Of a stretch of DNA of 5,556 bases, positions 4,960-5,556 are shown piece after piece. The notes under the pieces were generated by a model. That model had not been told where the DNA came from, made no database searches, and saw only the letters and a list, made by a program, of their open reading frames with translations. Position 1 is the stretch's first letter. Every line of letters starts with the position of its first letter. The stretch comes from DASRTE01 sp035316885 (lineage in GTDB: Bacteria; Actinomycetota; Actinomycetes; Jiangellales; Jiangellaceae): positions 1 to 5,556 of the forward strand of contig DATHII010000260.1 in NCBI GenBank assembly GCA_035316885.1. Reading direction: 5' to 3'. The position numbers were made by a program, and so were the translations under genes.

Positions 4960-5556
4960 GTGGGGCACCGGCTGCGGCCGATGTCGGGCCGCGATCCCGA
5001 TGAGGAGCACCGGGCGGCGACACCGCTGGAGCTGCTGTACGACCTGACGTTCGTGGTGGCGTTCGGGGTGGCCGCCGATCAGTTCGCGCACCTTCTGGCC
5101 GAAGGCCATTTTGCTGCCGGCCTCGCGGGCTTTGGCGTGGCCACGTTCGCAATCTGCTGGGCATGGATCAACTTCTCGTGGTTCGCCTCGGCGTATGACA
5201 CCGATGACTGGGTGTTCCGGCTGGCCACGATGGTGCAGATGGTCGGTGTGATCATCCTGGCGCTCGGACTTCCGCAGGTGTTCCACTCGATCGACGAGGG
5301 CCACCCTGTCGACAACAGCGTCACGGTGGCCGGCTACGTGGTGATGCGGGTCGCGATGCTCTTCCTGTGGTTGCGCGCGGCCCGGCAGGATCCGCAGCGG
5401 CGCCGGGCCTGCCAGACCTATGCCGTCACCATCGGCGTCGCCCAGGTCGGCTGGGTCCTGCTGCTCATCCTGGCGGATTCGACTGTCGCGGAATTCTTTA
5501 CGCGGGGCGCGCTGCTCATGCTGGTCGAGCTGGTCGGGCCGGTCATCGCCGAACGG
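4960..5556 (+). CDS. Low temperature requirement protein A (LtrA) family membrane protein, N-terminal half (cut by right edge)
   Basis: The frame is open to the edge. Counting from ATG 4981, MSGRDPDEEHRAATPLELLY, then DLTFVVAFGVAADQF, is the conserved start of actinobacterial LtrA proteins. Further family-like segments are ICWAWINFSWFASAYDTDDW (58-77), FRLATMVQMVGV (79-90) and GYVVMRVAMLFLWLRAARQD (118-137). Six hydrophobic stretches, likely membrane helices, lie at about 18-40, 44-69, 81-101, 114-131, 146-166 and 172-190. The family is about 400 residues, so half is present. The name comes from cold-growth phenotypes reported in Listeria; the biochemical role is unknown. Family similarity seems to begin before ATG 4981 (HRLRPMSGRD), so the in-frame GTG at 4960 is given as start, but it has no ribosome site; the only strong one serves an out-of-frame ATG at 4940. 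A 1-bp deletion, a sequencing error or a weak start could each explain this. Confidence 0.85.
   Translation, partial: MGHRLRPMSGRDPDEEHRAATPLELLYDLTFVVAFGVAADQFAHLLAEGHFAAGLAGFGVATFAICWAWINFSWFASAYDTDDWVFRLATMVQMVGVIILALGLPQVFHSIDEGHPVDNSVTVAGYVVMRVAMLFLWLRAARQDPQRRRACQTYAVTIGVAQVGWVLLLILADSTVAEFFTRGALLMLVELVGPVIAER

Overview
The window looks like a stretch of a high-GC actinobacterial chromosome. Coding frames have strongly G/C-rich third positions, GTG starts occur, and the families present are typical of actinomycetes: an ECF sigma factor, an Rv2258c-type methyltransferase, a Tat-exported PhoX-like phosphatase and an LtrA-family membrane protein. I cannot name the genus from the sequence alone. 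No RNA gene, CRISPR array, insertion sequence or intact mobile element was seen.

Layout: (a) 1-87, minus strand: the first 29 codons of an ECF sigma factor that runs off the left edge. (b) About 88-342: intergenic region between divergent genes, with a -10-like element next to a 12-bp perfect palindrome on the sigma side and a 14-bp inverted repeat just before the next gene. (c) 343-1134, plus: a short-chain dehydrogenase-like protein whose active-site lysine is replaced by glutamine. (d) 1135-1277: convergent intergenic gap with a terminator-like hairpin. (e) 1278-2405, minus: a winged-helix plus SAM methyltransferase protein. (f) About 2484-3200: decayed sequence. It holds the frameshifted 3' end of a secreted sialidase/beta-propeller-like gene (minus), a head-to-head fragment of a different secreted protein (plus, also apparently frameshifted), and about 190 bp with no confident gene. 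(g) 3201-4694, minus: a complete PhoX/DUF839 secreted phosphatase-like protein. (h) 4695-4939: divergent intergenic region. (i) about 4960 to the right edge, plus: the N-terminal half of an LtrA-family membrane protein, whose best ribosome-binding site and ATG lie in the wrong frame.

The genes do not form one clear pathway or operon: neighbours are mostly divergent or convergent, and each seems to be its own transcription unit. I did not find a convincing undescribed system. The observations most worth a second look are the SDR with a broken YxxxK motif, the strip of gene remnants at 2484-3010 (each explained by a single-base change), and the conflict between start signal and reading frame at the LtrA gene.
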